Notes under the pieces: generated by a model
What the model was told of the DNA's origin: nothing
Databases searched by the model: none
What the model saw: the letters and a program-made list of their open reading frames with translations, nothing else
Shown: in pieces, positions 46,337 through 55,567 of the stretch
Numbering within the stretch: position 1 is the stretch's first letter
How the letters are laid out: each line of letters starts with the position of its first letter
Assembly (NCBI RefSeq): GCF_003352005.1
Contig: NZ_CP024848.1
Location: 2,985,001 to 3,049,000, forward strand
DNA from: Oceanobacillus zhaokaii
Lineage (GTDB): Bacteria > Bacillota > Bacilli > Bacillales > Amphibacillaceae
Direction of reading: 5' to 3'
Length of the DNA stretch: 64,000 nt
Translations under genes and position numbers: made by a program

Positions 46337-46363
46337 CCATCTCCTCTCTAGGAGAGGAGATGG
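46337..46363. repeat. Perfect 12-base-pair palindromic hairpin
   Basis: CCATCTCCTCTC and GAGAGGAGATGG enclose a three-base loop (TAG). No T-run follows on either strand, so it is not a normal terminator. It lies between the second crotonase and nitronate-monooxygenase genes of the operon. Confidence 0.8.
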
Positions 46364-46408
46364 AAATTTAATAAACATAAACGAAGACTCGGTTTATTAG
46401 CTCTAAGT

Positions 46409-47209
46409 TTAAATCCCTGTTTTAACTCTTCTAAAATTCGGTTGTCGTTTTTCTTTAAATGCTTGTATTCCTTCCTCATGATCCTCTGTGGAAACGATCG
46501 TTGCCTGTGTAATCCGCTCTAATTCAAGAATCTCATCTAAGGTAGAATTAAACGATTGATCCGTAATCTTCTTAATAAATCCATATGCCACAGAAGGACC
46601 AGTAGCTAATTTATTTGCAAATTCATTGACTTTTTCTTTGAAATTACTTATTGGATAAATATGGTTTACAATCCCTAAAGTATATGCTTCCTCAACCGAA
46701 ATAGGCTCTGCACTGAATAATAATTCCTTTGCACGATATGGACCAATTAACCTTGGGAGAAAGTATAGTCCTCCCCCATCAGATATTAATCCTACTTTTG
46801 AAAAGCTTAATGCGAATTTACTACCTTCTTCAGCCAGGATAATATCACAGGCTAATGCCAAATTAAATCCGGCTCCTGCCGCAAATCCATGGACTGCAGC
46901 AATAATAGGCTTTTCTAAATCCCTCATTGATAGAATTAATTCATTTAATTCTCCAATATGATCATAGGCCTCCAATGGTTGTTTTTTTCCCATTGTTTTT
47001 ACATCTCCACCAGAGCAAAATGCACGACCTGTTCCCGATATAGTAACCACCTGAATCGCCTGGTCTCTTTTAGCTAGTGTGATTGCATCTTTTAAACCTA
47101 TAATCATTTCTGGGCTAAAGGCATTTAGACTATCTGGGCGATTTAAGGTAAGGTTTAGTAATCCTTCATTTCTAGTAACTAGTAAATCCTCGCTTTGATT
47201 AACTTCCAT
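46409..47209 (-). CDS. Enoyl-CoA hydratase/isomerase family protein
   Basis: The 266-residue crotonase shows SLNAFSPEMIIGLKDA, GTGRAFCSGGDVKTM and GFAAGAGFNLALACD. It is clearly related to, but distinct from, the crotonase at 44541. AGGAGG lies before the ATG. Likely role: hydration or ring/chain-opening of a CoA thioester in the cluster pathway. Confidence 0.88.
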   Translation of the reverse strand: MEVNQSEDLLVTRNEGLLNLTLNRPDSLNAFSPEMIIGLKDAITLAKRDQAIQVVTISGTGRAFCSGGDVKTMGKKQPLEAYDHIGELNELILSMRDLEKPIIAAVHGFAAGAGFNLALACDIILAEEGSKFALSFSKVGLISDGGGLYFLPRLIGPYRAKELLFSAEPISVEEAYTLGIVNHIYPISNFKEKVNEFANKLATGPSVAYGFIKKITDQSFNSTLDEILELERITQATIVSTEDHEEGIQAFKEKRQPNFRRVKTGI

Positions 47210-47277
47210 AACAGATCCTCCTTATATACATTTTAAGATTTAATTTCCTTTATTTTTAAGGGAGATATTACTATCTA

Positions 47278-47694
47278 CTAACCAGCGATAAAGTTTTGCT
47301 CTAGATTTTTTCGAATCAACACCGGTATTGGCTCCGTTCTTTGTTCAGCATAATTAAAGCAGACAAGTGTAGCAGTTGCACGTGCAATGACAATCTCAGT
47401 ATCAGAAACTGTAATCTCGTGAGCTACTTTGAAACTTTTTGTGCCAATGTTTGTAACAACTGTCGCAACCTTTAGCGTTTGGCTAGCAAACGCTTGCGCC
47501 ACATAATCACATGTTGTAGATGCTAAGATAAAATTATTGATAGGAGGTCGTTCTCCCATTTTGACTCCCAATTCATTAAAAAACTTTGTCCGGGCTTCCT
47601 CAAGATATAAAAAATAACTCGTATTATTTACATGACCTGCTGCATCTGTTTCTGCAAAACGAACATACACCTCAATATCAAATGACGTTATCAT
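47278..47694 (-). CDS. Acyl-CoA thioesterase (hot-dog, 4HBT type)
   Basis: The product (138 residues) has the hot-dog pattern VRFAETDAAGHVNNTSYFLYLEEA with the catalytic-type aspartate. It hydrolyses an acyl-CoA and can release or recycle CoA. The ATG at 47694 has AAGGAGGT upstream. It lies between thiolase and crotonase genes. Confidence 0.85.
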   Translation of the reverse strand: MITSFDIEVYVRFAETDAAGHVNNTSYFLYLEEARTKFFNELGVKMGERPPINNFILASTTCDYVAQAFASQTLKVATVVTNIGTKSFKVAHEITVSDTEIVIARATATLVCFNYAEQRTEPIPVLIRKNLEQNFIAG

Positions 47695-47768
47695 AGTAAC
47701 CTCCTTCATTGCAGCAATAGTATTCTAATTTCCGGTTAGAACGTTAGTTTTTTCTACCCTCTCTAGAC

Positions 47769-48938
47769 CTACTCAGCTTCAATGATTGTGGCAATACCCT
47801 GCCCTCCGCCAATACAAGCAGTGATAAGTGCATACCTTCCATTTGAACGCTTTAGCTCATAGATAGCTTTTGTGGCAAGTATTGCTCCGGTAGCACCTAA
47901 TGGGTGACCATGTGAAATTGCTCCACCATTAACATTTAGTTTTTCTGGATCTAGGTTTAGCTCTCGATCACAGGCAATCACTTGTGCAGCAAATGCCTCA
48001 TTTAGCTCGATAATATCTATCTCACTTAAACTAAGACCGGATTTTTCGAGGACTTTTTTTGTTGCAGGTACAGGACCTATTCCCATAATATTGGGATCTA
48101 CTCCGGCAACAGCAGTAGCACGAATGGTTGCCAATGGTGTAATATTTAATTCTTCTGCTTTTTCTCTCGACATAATCACTAGGGCTGACGCAGCATCGTT
48201 TAACCCCGAGCTGCTCCCGGCTGTTACCGTTCCATCTTTTAGAAATGCAGGTTTTAATTTTGAAAGTCCTTCGATTGTCGTATTTGGTCGGGGATGTTCA
48301 TCCGTTTTAAAAACAATCGGTTCTCCTTTCCTGACAGGAACCGTTATTGGGACGATTTGTGCGTCAAAGCGCCCTTCTTCTATAGCTTTTGCCATTCTTT
48401 GCTGGCTTCGTAAAGAAAACTCATCCTGTTCTTCCCTACTAATTTCATATTTTTCCGCTAAATTTTCCGCTGTAATTCCCATTGGTGGATCACCTATTTC
48501 TTTTGGTGAGAGTTGGGAACCCCGGAACTGTGGTGGTGTAGAACTGTACGCTTTTTCTGGACGATCCATTAAGTATGGGGCACGGCTCATGCTCTCCGTT
48601 CCACCTGCAATATAAATATCCCCATCACCCGATTTAATAGCTTGAGCAGCCAAGGTAATGGCGTTTATACCTGAACCGCATTGCCGATCGATTGTCAGAC
48701 CTGGTAATTCTATTGCAAGACCTGACTGTAATGCTGTTAATCTAGCAATATTTCCCCCACCACTTAACACATTTCCAAATATCACGTCATCAATATGCTC
48801 CGGTTCAATACCTACCCGCTTAATAGCCTCTTTAATTACTTCAGCTCCAAATACATGTGGAGGGATACTCGCTAAAGCTCCTCCCTGTCTTGCAATCGGT
48901 GTTCGAACTGCTGACACAATAACCGCATCTCTTTTCAT
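47769..48938 (-). CDS. Acetyl-CoA acyltransferase (thiolase)
   Basis: The 389-residue thiolase has its catalytic cysteine in RQCGSGINA, histidine in GHPLGATG and cysteine in CIGGGQG. It carries out the thiolytic cleavage step of the cluster pathway. It differs in sequence from the ketone-body thiolase at 38391, so it is probably specific for a longer or branched 3-oxoacyl-CoA. Confidence 0.9.
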   Translation of the reverse strand: MKRDAVIVSAVRTPIARQGGALASIPPHVFGAEVIKEAIKRVGIEPEHIDDVIFGNVLSGGGNIARLTALQSGLAIELPGLTIDRQCGSGINAITLAAQAIKSGDGDIYIAGGTESMSRAPYLMDRPEKAYSSTPPQFRGSQLSPKEIGDPPMGITAENLAEKYEISREEQDEFSLRSQQRMAKAIEEGRFDAQIVPITVPVRKGEPIVFKTDEHPRPNTTIEGLSKLKPAFLKDGTVTAGSSSGLNDAASALVIMSREKAEELNITPLATIRATAVAGVDPNIMGIGPVPATKKVLEKSGLSLSEIDIIELNEAFAAQVIACDRELNLDPEKLNVNGGAISHGHPLGATGAILATKAIYELKRSNGRYALITACIGGGQGIATIIEAE

Positions 48939-49015
48939 AATTCCATTCGCCCCTTCTTATTCGCTTTATAATAACGATACAAAACGGTCAATATAAAAAT
49001 CGATATCAACGTGAT

Positions 49016-49420
49016 TCATAAATATTTTTTAAATGTGATTTCCCCTTTAATTACTTCTTGACCATTTTGATTAACAGCCGCGACTTTAAAGTTAAGTAAT
49101 TCATTATTCTTTTCTTGTAACCTTGCTTTAAGTGTTATAACATCCTCAAGAAAAACCATTCCTGCAAAACGTATTTTATAATCTTGAATAAACCCTTCTT
49201 CTAAGAAGGGAGTGAATAATTTTGATAAATTCCCCATTGTCCACATCCCGTGAGCAATAATCCCTGGCAGCTGAGCTTTGGTTGCTTCGGCATCAATCGT
49301 ATGAATAGGATTAAAATCACCTGAAGCCCCTGCATATTTAATTAAATTGATTCTCGATACTGGGCTAAGTGTTATCTCCTCAAGCAATTGTCCTTTTTCT
49401 AAATCAACTATACTTTTCAT
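49016..49420 (-). CDS. MaoC-like dehydratase
   Basis: The 134-residue hot-dog protein has the hydratase-2 motif ASGDFNPIHTIDAEA, with the expected Asp and His. It hydrates enoyl-CoA. Its start codon overlaps the stop of the upstream FAS1-like dehydratase gene, so the two are translationally coupled and likely form a heteromeric hydratase. Confidence 0.87.
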   Translation of the reverse strand: MKSIVDLEKGQLLEEITLSPVSRINLIKYAGASGDFNPIHTIDAEATKAQLPGIIAHGMWTMGNLSKLFTPFLEEGFIQDYKIRFAGMVFLEDVITLKARLQEKNNELLNFKVAAVNQNGQEVIKGEITFKKYL

Positions 49421-49866
49421 CTATCCAATTCCTTTCTTACTGCCTCAGTTACAAGAACAGTTTGCGTTTCGCTATAGATAACTTTTCCTTCCTTGTCATC
49501 TCCATAAGCTTTTAAAATTACAAATCCAATTAGCCCCATGCTTCCGTTCTTTTCATAATAATCTACGACTTCGGTATAACAATAAATCTCTTCACCTACT
49601 AATAATGGTCTTTCGTAATGATAGATTTGTTCCCCATGAATAAGTCCGATATTTGGAAGGTAGAAATCCTCAATTTTTCCATAATCAAATACTCTAGGGA
49701 AGGTAATTGGTGCAATGTTTTGGCCGTATCTTGATTGTTTTCCATATTCCTCATCGACAAATATAGGATGTACGTTACCAATGGCCTCTGCAAATCGTTT
49801 TACTGCTCCCCTTTCAACAGTATTTTTAACTTTTTTTGATTTTTTCCCAATTGAATCTTGAAACAT
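49417..49866 (-). CDS. MaoC N-terminal / FAS1-like dehydratase
   Basis: The product (149 residues) is the partner half of a heteromeric MaoC hydratase: VERGAVKRFAEAIGNVHPIFVDEEYGK is the N-terminal MaoC-type segment. The ATG at 49866 (MFQDSIGKKSK) has AAGGGGATG upstream. Two-subunit hydratases of this form occur in pathways for bulky or branched acyl-CoAs. Confidence 0.85.
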   Translation of the reverse strand: MFQDSIGKKSKKVKNTVERGAVKRFAEAIGNVHPIFVDEEYGKQSRYGQNIAPITFPRVFDYGKIEDFYLPNIGLIHGEQIYHYERPLLVGEEIYCYTEVVDYYEKNGSMGLIGFVILKAYGDDKEGKVIYSETQTVLVTEAVRKELDR

Positions 49867-49922
49867 AAACACATCCCCTTTTTGAAAAGAATAAGAAAGT
49901 ATAAAAATTTCCATTTTACAAT

Positions 49923-50090
49923 ATCCTAGACGAGATAGGACACGTCCAGCACCAGCGCCCAGCGATTAGTAAACTTCAAACTTCCTCCTATGATAAGTCA
50001 ACATCGGCTCATTCTTAGCCGTGTTTTTTTATCTCGTCAGAAGTTCTCCAGTTTGTATGTCGCTAAACGGGCGCTTGAGCTTTTGTTCAT
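49923..50090. repeat. Dispersed intergenic repeat element
   Basis: This 170-base stretch between the MaoC and SDR genes holds no frame. Its left part contains CGTCCAGCACCAGCGCCCA and its right part CGCTAAACGGGCGCTTGAGC. Both have close matches in the T-box leader at 18788-18833. It resembles the GC-rich palindromic intergenic repeats seen in bacilli. Confidence 0.65.
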
Positions 50091-50099
50091 TTAATAAAT

Positions 50100-50864
50100 T
50101 TAATCTTTTGGACCACCAGCAACATAAATAACCTGACCATTAACAAACGAAGATCTCTCATCAGCAAAAAATGATACCGCATTCGCAATGTCAACTGGCT
50201 TTCCACTTCTACCTACTGGAATCGTATCTACACTTAATTTCACCATCTCTTCAAAGGTGATACCCACTCTTTCAGCTGTTTCCTTCGTCATCTCTGTTTC
50301 AATAAATCCTGGTGCAACAGCATTAACTGTAATCCCAAACTTTCCAAGTTCAATGGCAAGTGTCTTTGTCAAGCCCTGCAGTCCAGCTTTTGCTGTTGCA
50401 TAATTTGCTTGTCCGCGATTCCCAAGTGCAGAGGTAGATGAAATATTAATGATACGTCCATATTTTTGATTCACCATATATTTTTGAGCTGCACGGGAAG
50501 CATAAAATGATCCTTTTAGGTGTACGTCCATTACTAGTTCCCAGTCACTATCTGTCATCTTAAATAATAAATTATCCCGAATAATTCCTGCATTATTTAC
50601 CAAAATATCAAGTGATCCAAATGCTGCAACAACTTCTTTCATTGCAGTTTCTACCTCATTAGCATCAACTACATTCACTACTTTAGAAAAAACCTTATAG
50701 CCCTGATCGTTTAATTCCTTGGCAGTTCTAATTAGTGCCTCTTCATTTATGTCGATGATTGCTACCTTTGCACCCTCTTCGGCAAATAATTGAGCAATCC
50801 CTCTTCCTATTCCTCGACTTCCACCCGTAATAAAGGCAACGCTTTCATTAAATCTACCTGTCAT
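50100..50864 (-). CDS. SDR oxidoreductase (FabG-like)
   Basis: The 254-residue SDR has TGGSRGIGRG, NNAGIIRD and the catalytic ANYATAKAG segment. It is a 3-oxoacyl reductase or hydroxyacyl-CoA dehydrogenase; in this cluster oxidation of a 3-hydroxyacyl-CoA is likely. AGGAGG lies before its start and it follows the acyl-CoA dehydrogenase gene closely. Confidence 0.87.
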   Translation of the reverse strand: MTGRFNESVAFITGGSRGIGRGIAQLFAEEGAKVAIIDINEEALIRTAKELNDQGYKVFSKVVNVVDANEVETAMKEVVAAFGSLDILVNNAGIIRDNLLFKMTDSDWELVMDVHLKGSFYASRAAQKYMVNQKYGRIINISSTSALGNRGQANYATAKAGLQGLTKTLAIELGKFGITVNAVAPGFIETEMTKETAERVGITFEEMVKLSVDTIPVGRSGKPVDIANAVSFFADERSSFVNGQVIYVAGGPKD

Positions 50865-50890
50865 CTTTAATTCCTCCTTTATACCTTGAT

Positions 50891-52066
50891 TTATATAAAT
50901 TGCCCTACTTTAACATGACCCTTTAATAAGTTTCTAGAGATTATTAAACGTTGAATTTCATCTGTTCCATCGTAAATTCTCCATAATCTTGCTTCACGAT
51001 ACCATCGTTCAATTGGAAGTTCCTTTGTATATCCCATACCTCCATGAATTTGCAACACACGATCCACAACGTTATTCCCCATATTTGCTCCGTATAGCTT
51101 AGCCATGGATGCCAAATGTCGATTATCTTCTCCTTGATCTAAGGTAAATGCTGCATTTAATACGAGCCATTTAGCAGCTTCAATTTCCACTGCAGAATCA
51201 GCAATCATCCACTGAATGGCCTGTCTTTCAGAAATTGGCTTCCCGAAAGTCTCCCGTTCTTTTGAATAATTAATTGCCATTTGTAATAATCTTTCCGCTG
51301 CACCAACAGCTGTTGCTCCAACAACCCATCTCGCGAAACCAATCCATTCTAAACCAAGCTGATAGCCACCATCCACTTCCCCGAGAATGTTTTCCTCTGG
51401 CACACGAACATTATCAAATACTAACCCCGCAGGACCCCATTCTCCCATTGTGTGAATATACTCTGATTTCCATCCCATATCTCGATCGACAATAAAACAG
51501 GTGACACCATCCATTCCAGTTCGTTGATGCTTTTCTTTGTCTGTTACAGCAATGACCATAACAAAATCTGCTTCATTTCCTCCTGTTATAAATGTTTTTT
51601 CTCCATTAATTACCCACTCATTTCCATCTTTAATTGCTGTTGTTCTTATACCTCTTGTATCAGATCCTGCACTAGGCTCGGTCATTGCAAAACATGATTT
51701 TTTCTCACCATTAATTGTTGGAATCAAGTATTTCATCTTTTGTTCTTCATTCCCATAGTAAAGAATATTATCTGCTGAACCGCCAAATTGGAATGGGACA
51801 AAGGTTTTTGAAACTTCCATTAATACAATCGCCATCATCATTTGGCCTATATCTGCTCCGCCAAATTCAGCGGGTGTATTAATTCCCCAGAATCCAGCTT
51901 TTTTTGCCTTTAATTGGAGCTCTTCTAATTTTTCTTTCGGTAAGCTCGGTTTTCCTTCCCTTTCATTTCGAAGAACGTCATTTTCTAAAGGAATTAATTC
52001 CTTTTCTACAAATTTTCGGATAGTTTCTTGAACCATTTTTTGTTCCTCTGTTAGGCGTAAATACAT
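50891..52066 (-). CDS. Acyl-CoA dehydrogenase
   Basis: The product (391 residues) has the FAD-family blocks AMTEPSAGSDTRGIRT and GGMGYTKELPIERWYREARLWRIYDGTDEIQR. The catalytic glutamate expected of the family cannot be placed with certainty. It introduces the first double bond in the acyl-CoA. The ATG at 52066 has AGGAGTG upstream. A TetR-type palindrome lies about 40 bases upstream. Confidence 0.92.
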   Translation of the reverse strand: MYLRLTEEQKMVQETIRKFVEKELIPLENDVLRNEREGKPSLPKEKLEELQLKAKKAGFWGINTPAEFGGADIGQMMMAIVLMEVSKTFVPFQFGGSADNILYYGNEEQKMKYLIPTINGEKKSCFAMTEPSAGSDTRGIRTTAIKDGNEWVINGEKTFITGGNEADFVMVIAVTDKEKHQRTGMDGVTCFIVDRDMGWKSEYIHTMGEWGPAGLVFDNVRVPEENILGEVDGGYQLGLEWIGFARWVVGATAVGAAERLLQMAINYSKERETFGKPISERQAIQWMIADSAVEIEAAKWLVLNAAFTLDQGEDNRHLASMAKLYGANMGNNVVDRVLQIHGGMGYTKELPIERWYREARLWRIYDGTDEIQRLIISRNLLKGHVKVGQFI

Positions 52067-52102
52067 GTAAATCACTCCTGTTCATTTTATTTAATCTAAA
52101 AC

Positions 52103-52120
52103 ATACTAACTGGTAAGTAT
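52103..52120 (-). promoter_or_regulatory. Candidate TetR-family operator
   Basis: ATACTAACTGGTAAGTAT is an 18-base palindrome (ATACTNACNNGTNAGTAT) upstream of the acyl-CoA dehydrogenase gene, typical of TetR-family sites in fatty-acid catabolism. A second similar palindrome lies at 60389. Confidence 0.5.
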
Positions 52121-52196
52121 ATTTTATATATGAATTAATAGGGATTTTTGTAATCTTTATCTATATATCTAAGACAAGCTCCAATTTCCCTTAAAT

Positions 52197-53429
52197 TTAT
52201 TTAACAGGTACGGTTATAATCTCGCTATCTTCAATAACAGCTGCATTAAACTCCCACTGTAAAGCACCTACATCATCTATTCCTTTAAGGGGAAGTATTG
52301 CTTTATCCTCAGAAACATTTTGAATGCCGCCATTCACAGCTTTCATAATTGCTTCCTTATCATCGACTGTACCTGCCGCTTTCATCGCCTCAACCAATGC
52401 ATATAAACTTTGATAATTTAATGCAGACTCGGAAGTTGCATATTGCTCATTGTATAGATCTTTATATGTTTCTACAAAATTATTACTAGAGTCACTATCA
52501 AGATCTTCAATAGGTATAACACCAATAGAACCATTAAGCATTTCGTAACCACCTAGAAATCCTGACATTTCTTCCAATTTCGCTTGGTCCATGATCATGA
52601 AGCCTCCAGTAAACCCTAATTCCTTTGCTTGTTTTATTACTAGAGCTGTAGGTTCTGATGGGCCACCAACAAACAGTACATCTGGATTCTTATTTAATGC
52701 GTTAGTCATAATAGTAAAGTAGTCTGTTTCTTTAGCAAAATCAATTTCAGTCTTATAGACTATTTCGCCACCCATTTCTTCCCAAACAGGAACAATTGAT
52801 TCCGACCAATCTTTACCATACTGAGAATTTGTAGGAAGAAGTGCCATTCTTGTACCGAAATTTTCTAACATATATCTTGTAAATGGTTCAGCCCAAACAC
52901 TGTATTGTGGAGGAATCCCTATCATTAACTCATTGCCCTGTTCATATTGTCTCGGTTCACTTGTATAGGCCATAATAATATAATCATCTGCTTCATTCGT
53001 AACCTGTGTTGCTAAAACACCACCACTATGAGGAATCCAAACTGCAACTGGATTATTCTCTGAAATCATTCGTTTAACATTCACACCAGTTTCGTTTGGT
53101 AAATACTTATCATCTAAGGCAATAATTTTCAGCTTGTATGTTATTCCGTCAACTTCAAAACCAGTTTTATTAATTTCATCAGCGGCCATTTCCAGTCCAT
53201 TCAATACATTCAGTCCGTATTGAGCTCCGGGACCGCTTAATGGACCACTATATCCTATCTCAACAATCTCCTCGTCTTTACTTAATTCTGGCATTTCATC
53301 ACTAGTTTCTACTTCATCGCCTTTTTCACTATTCGTCGAATTACCTTGTGAAACATCTACACAAGCAATTAAACCAAAGATTAATATGAAAAACATGCCA
53401 AGTAAAAATGTTCTTTTTGTTAATATCAT
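52197..53429 (-). CDS. ABC substrate-binding lipoprotein (LivK-like), copy 1
   Basis: The product (410 residues) has a lipoprotein signal with LIAC lipobox and a Peripla_BP_6 fold (IGYSGPLSGPGAQYGLNVLNG, then YSEDF-like domain boundaries). It captures the substrate of the Liv-type importer. The ATG at 53429 has GGAGG six bases upstream. It is closely similar along its whole length to the next gene (both have KRMISE/KRIVSE, GGPSEPTALVIKQAKE and MIMDQAK), so they are recent tandem duplicates. Confidence 0.88.
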   Translation of the reverse strand: MILTKRTFLLGMFFILIFGLIACVDVSQGNSTNSEKGDEVETSDEMPELSKDEEIVEIGYSGPLSGPGAQYGLNVLNGLEMAADEINKTGFEVDGITYKLKIIALDDKYLPNETGVNVKRMISENNPVAVWIPHSGGVLATQVTNEADDYIIMAYTSEPRQYEQGNELMIGIPPQYSVWAEPFTRYMLENFGTRMALLPTNSQYGKDWSESIVPVWEEMGGEIVYKTEIDFAKETDYFTIMTNALNKNPDVLFVGGPSEPTALVIKQAKELGFTGGFMIMDQAKLEEMSGFLGGYEMLNGSIGVIPIEDLDSDSSNNFVETYKDLYNEQYATSESALNYQSLYALVEAMKAAGTVDDKEAIMKAVNGGIQNVSEDKAILPLKGIDDVGALQWEFNAAVIEDSEIITVPVK

Positions 53430-53485
53430 TTCCAACCTCCTTTTCTACTAAAGAGCAATAATCTTAATGATAGACAGATAAAGTC

Positions 53486-54724
53486 TTACTCAATTTTAAA
53501 CGGAATAGAAATAACTTCTCCATCCTCAACAGCACCAGCATCGAATTTCCATTGTAAACTTCCAACCTCATCCATTTCTTTGAGAGGAATGACTATCTTA
53601 TTTTCAGGAATGTTTTGAATGCCTTCATTGACAGCCTCCATAATTGCTTCTCGATCAGTTACTGTTCCTGCTACTTTCATCGCTTCTACAAGTACATAAA
53701 GACTTTGATAACTTAAGGAAGAATCAGCAGTTGCGAATTGTTCATCAAATAACCGCTTATATGTTTCTACGAAGTTACTACTTGACTGACTGTTAATCTG
53801 GTCAATAGGAAGGGCACCAATTGAGCCTTCAAGCATTTCATAACCTCCTAAAAACCCTGACATTTCTTCCATTTTTGCTTGGTCCATGATCATGAAACCA
53901 CCGTCAAATCCAAATTCCTTTGCTTGTTTTATGACTAGTGCAGTCGGCTCTGATGGTCCTCCTACGAAAAGAACATCAGGATTTTCATTTAATGCATTAG
54001 ACATAGTGGTAAAATAATCTGTTTCTTTAGCAAAGTCAATTGCACTTTCATAAACAATTTCTCCGCCCATATCCTCCCAGATAGGCTTAATTACATTTAA
54101 CCAATCCATCCCATATTGTGAGTTTGTTGGAAGAAGGGCCATTTTCGTTCCAAAATGCTCCAACATATATTTACTATACGTTTCAGGCCATATATTATAT
54201 TGTGGAGAAACCCCTATCATTAACTTATTTCCTTGTTCATACATCCTCGGTTCACTAGTTTGAGCCATGATAATAAAATCATCCTGCTCATTAAAAACCT
54301 GAGTTGCAAAAACACCACCACTATGCGGAATCCAAACTGCTATAGGAGAGTCTTCTGAAACGATACGCTTTACATTTATACCTGTCTCATTTGGTAGATA
54401 TTTATCATCCAGTGCAACCAATTCAAGTTTATATGTTGTATCATTTACTATAAAACCAACTTCATTTATTTCATCCAATGCCATTTTCAATCCATTTATT
54501 ACATTTGCTCCATATTGTGCTGCAGCACCACTTAATGGTCCACTATAGCCAATTTTTACAATCTCTTCTCCTTGATTAACTTTTGGAGTCACTGCATGTG
54601 TCTCCTCCTTACTATTAACCTCTTCCTCGATAGAATTACTTGATGATACATCTACACAGGCTATTAGACCAATAGTGAGTAACATTAGTACTCCTAGAAA
54701 AGAAAGATATTGCATTTTTTTCAT
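53486..54724 (-). CDS. ABC substrate-binding lipoprotein (LivK-like), copy 2
   Basis: The product (412 residues) has a lipobox (LIAC) and the same Peripla_BP_6 layout as copy 1. The ATG at 54724 (MKKMQYLSF) has AGGGGGAC upstream. It lies directly between livF and copy 1. Two paralogous binding proteins for one transporter widen or refine the substrate range. Confidence 0.88.
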   Translation of the reverse strand: MKKMQYLSFLGVLMLLTIGLIACVDVSSSNSIEEEVNSKEETHAVTPKVNQGEEIVKIGYSGPLSGAAAQYGANVINGLKMALDEINEVGFIVNDTTYKLELVALDDKYLPNETGINVKRIVSEDSPIAVWIPHSGGVFATQVFNEQDDFIIMAQTSEPRMYEQGNKLMIGVSPQYNIWPETYSKYMLEHFGTKMALLPTNSQYGMDWLNVIKPIWEDMGGEIVYESAIDFAKETDYFTTMSNALNENPDVLFVGGPSEPTALVIKQAKEFGFDGGFMIMDQAKMEEMSGFLGGYEMLEGSIGALPIDQINSQSSSNFVETYKRLFDEQFATADSSLSYQSLYVLVEAMKVAGTVTDREAIMEAVNEGIQNIPENKIVIPLKEMDEVGSLQWKFDAGAVEDGEVISIPFKIE

Positions 54725-54757
54725 TATAGTCCCCCTAATATAATACAAGATCAGATA

Positions 54758-54790
54758 ACTATGGTTGAACCAAGCCTTTAGGTGACAGCC
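54758..54790. repeat. Short dispersed repeat
   Basis: Matches 38248-38280 at 28 of 33 bases, in the gap between livF and the binding-protein genes. No frame or terminator is seen in this gap. Confidence 0.55.
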
Positions 54791-54847
54791 TATGTTGCAC
54801 TGTAAAATGAAAATTTTTTACTCTTTTAGCCTATACCAATATTTTAG

Positions 54848-55567
54848 CTACGCCCCAATATATGCCTTGCGTATCTCTTGATTGTTTAATAATTCATCAC
54901 TACTACCTTTTACTACAATTTGGCCGTTTTCGATAACGTAACCTCTATCGGCTATCTTTAAGGCCGCACTTGCATTTTGCTCAGCTAATAAAATGGTTGT
55001 ACCCTCTTTATTGATTCGCTGAATGATCTCAAACATTTGCTTCACTATTAATGGTGCAAGACCTAAAGATGGTTCATCGAGCATAAGTAATTTTGGTTTC
55101 GACATTAATGCTCTTCCAATTGCAAGCATTTGTTGCTGTCCACCACTCATCGAACCGGCATGATCACCTTTCTTTTCTTTGAGGATGGGAAATAATTCAT
55201 ATACATGCTCCATAATCATCTTTAATTCCTTCTTGTTTTTCCGGTGTACAAACCCACCCATTTGAAGGTTTTCAGAAACGGACATTTCAGGAAACAACTT
55301 TCTCCCTTCCGCACATTGTACAATTCCAAGCTTCACTAGTTTATCTGGCGACATGCCATTTACTTTTTTACCAAGAAATTGAATTTCTCCTTTTTTAGGC
55401 TTCGTTAGACCACTGATTGCCCTGAATATCGTACTCTTACCTGCACCATTTGCCCCAAGTAATACAACGAGTTCCCCTTGTTTCACCTCCATATTAATTC
55501 CTTGTAGTGCAGTAAATGGACCATAGTTAACAGATACATCGGTAATATTAAACTTTAACTGGCTCAT
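54848..55567 (-). CDS. livF: ABC transporter ATP-binding protein (LivF)
   Basis: The product (239 residues) has Walker A GANGAGKST, the signature MSGGQQQMLAIGRAL and Walker B LLMLDEPSLGLAP. The ATG at 55567 (MSQLKFNITDVSVNYG) lies inside the end of livG, a 20-base overlap, with GGGGAG upstream. It is one of two ATPases energising the branched-chain-type importer. Confidence 0.92.
   Translation of the reverse strand: MSQLKFNITDVSVNYGPFTALQGINMEVKQGELVVLLGANGAGKSTIFRAISGLTKPKKGEIQFLGKKVNGMSPDKLVKLGIVQCAEGRKLFPEMSVSENLQMGGFVHRKNKKELKMIMEHVYELFPILKEKKGDHAGSMSGGQQQMLAIGRALMSKPKLLMLDEPSLGLAPLIVKQMFEIIQRINKEGTTILLAEQNASAALKIADRGYVIENGQIVVKGSSDELLNNQEIRKAYIGA

Noticed and set aside
48091..48615. 174-codon plus-strand frame
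   Set aside because: Antisense to the thiolase gene, of odd composition and without a ribosome binding site; a shadow of codon bias.
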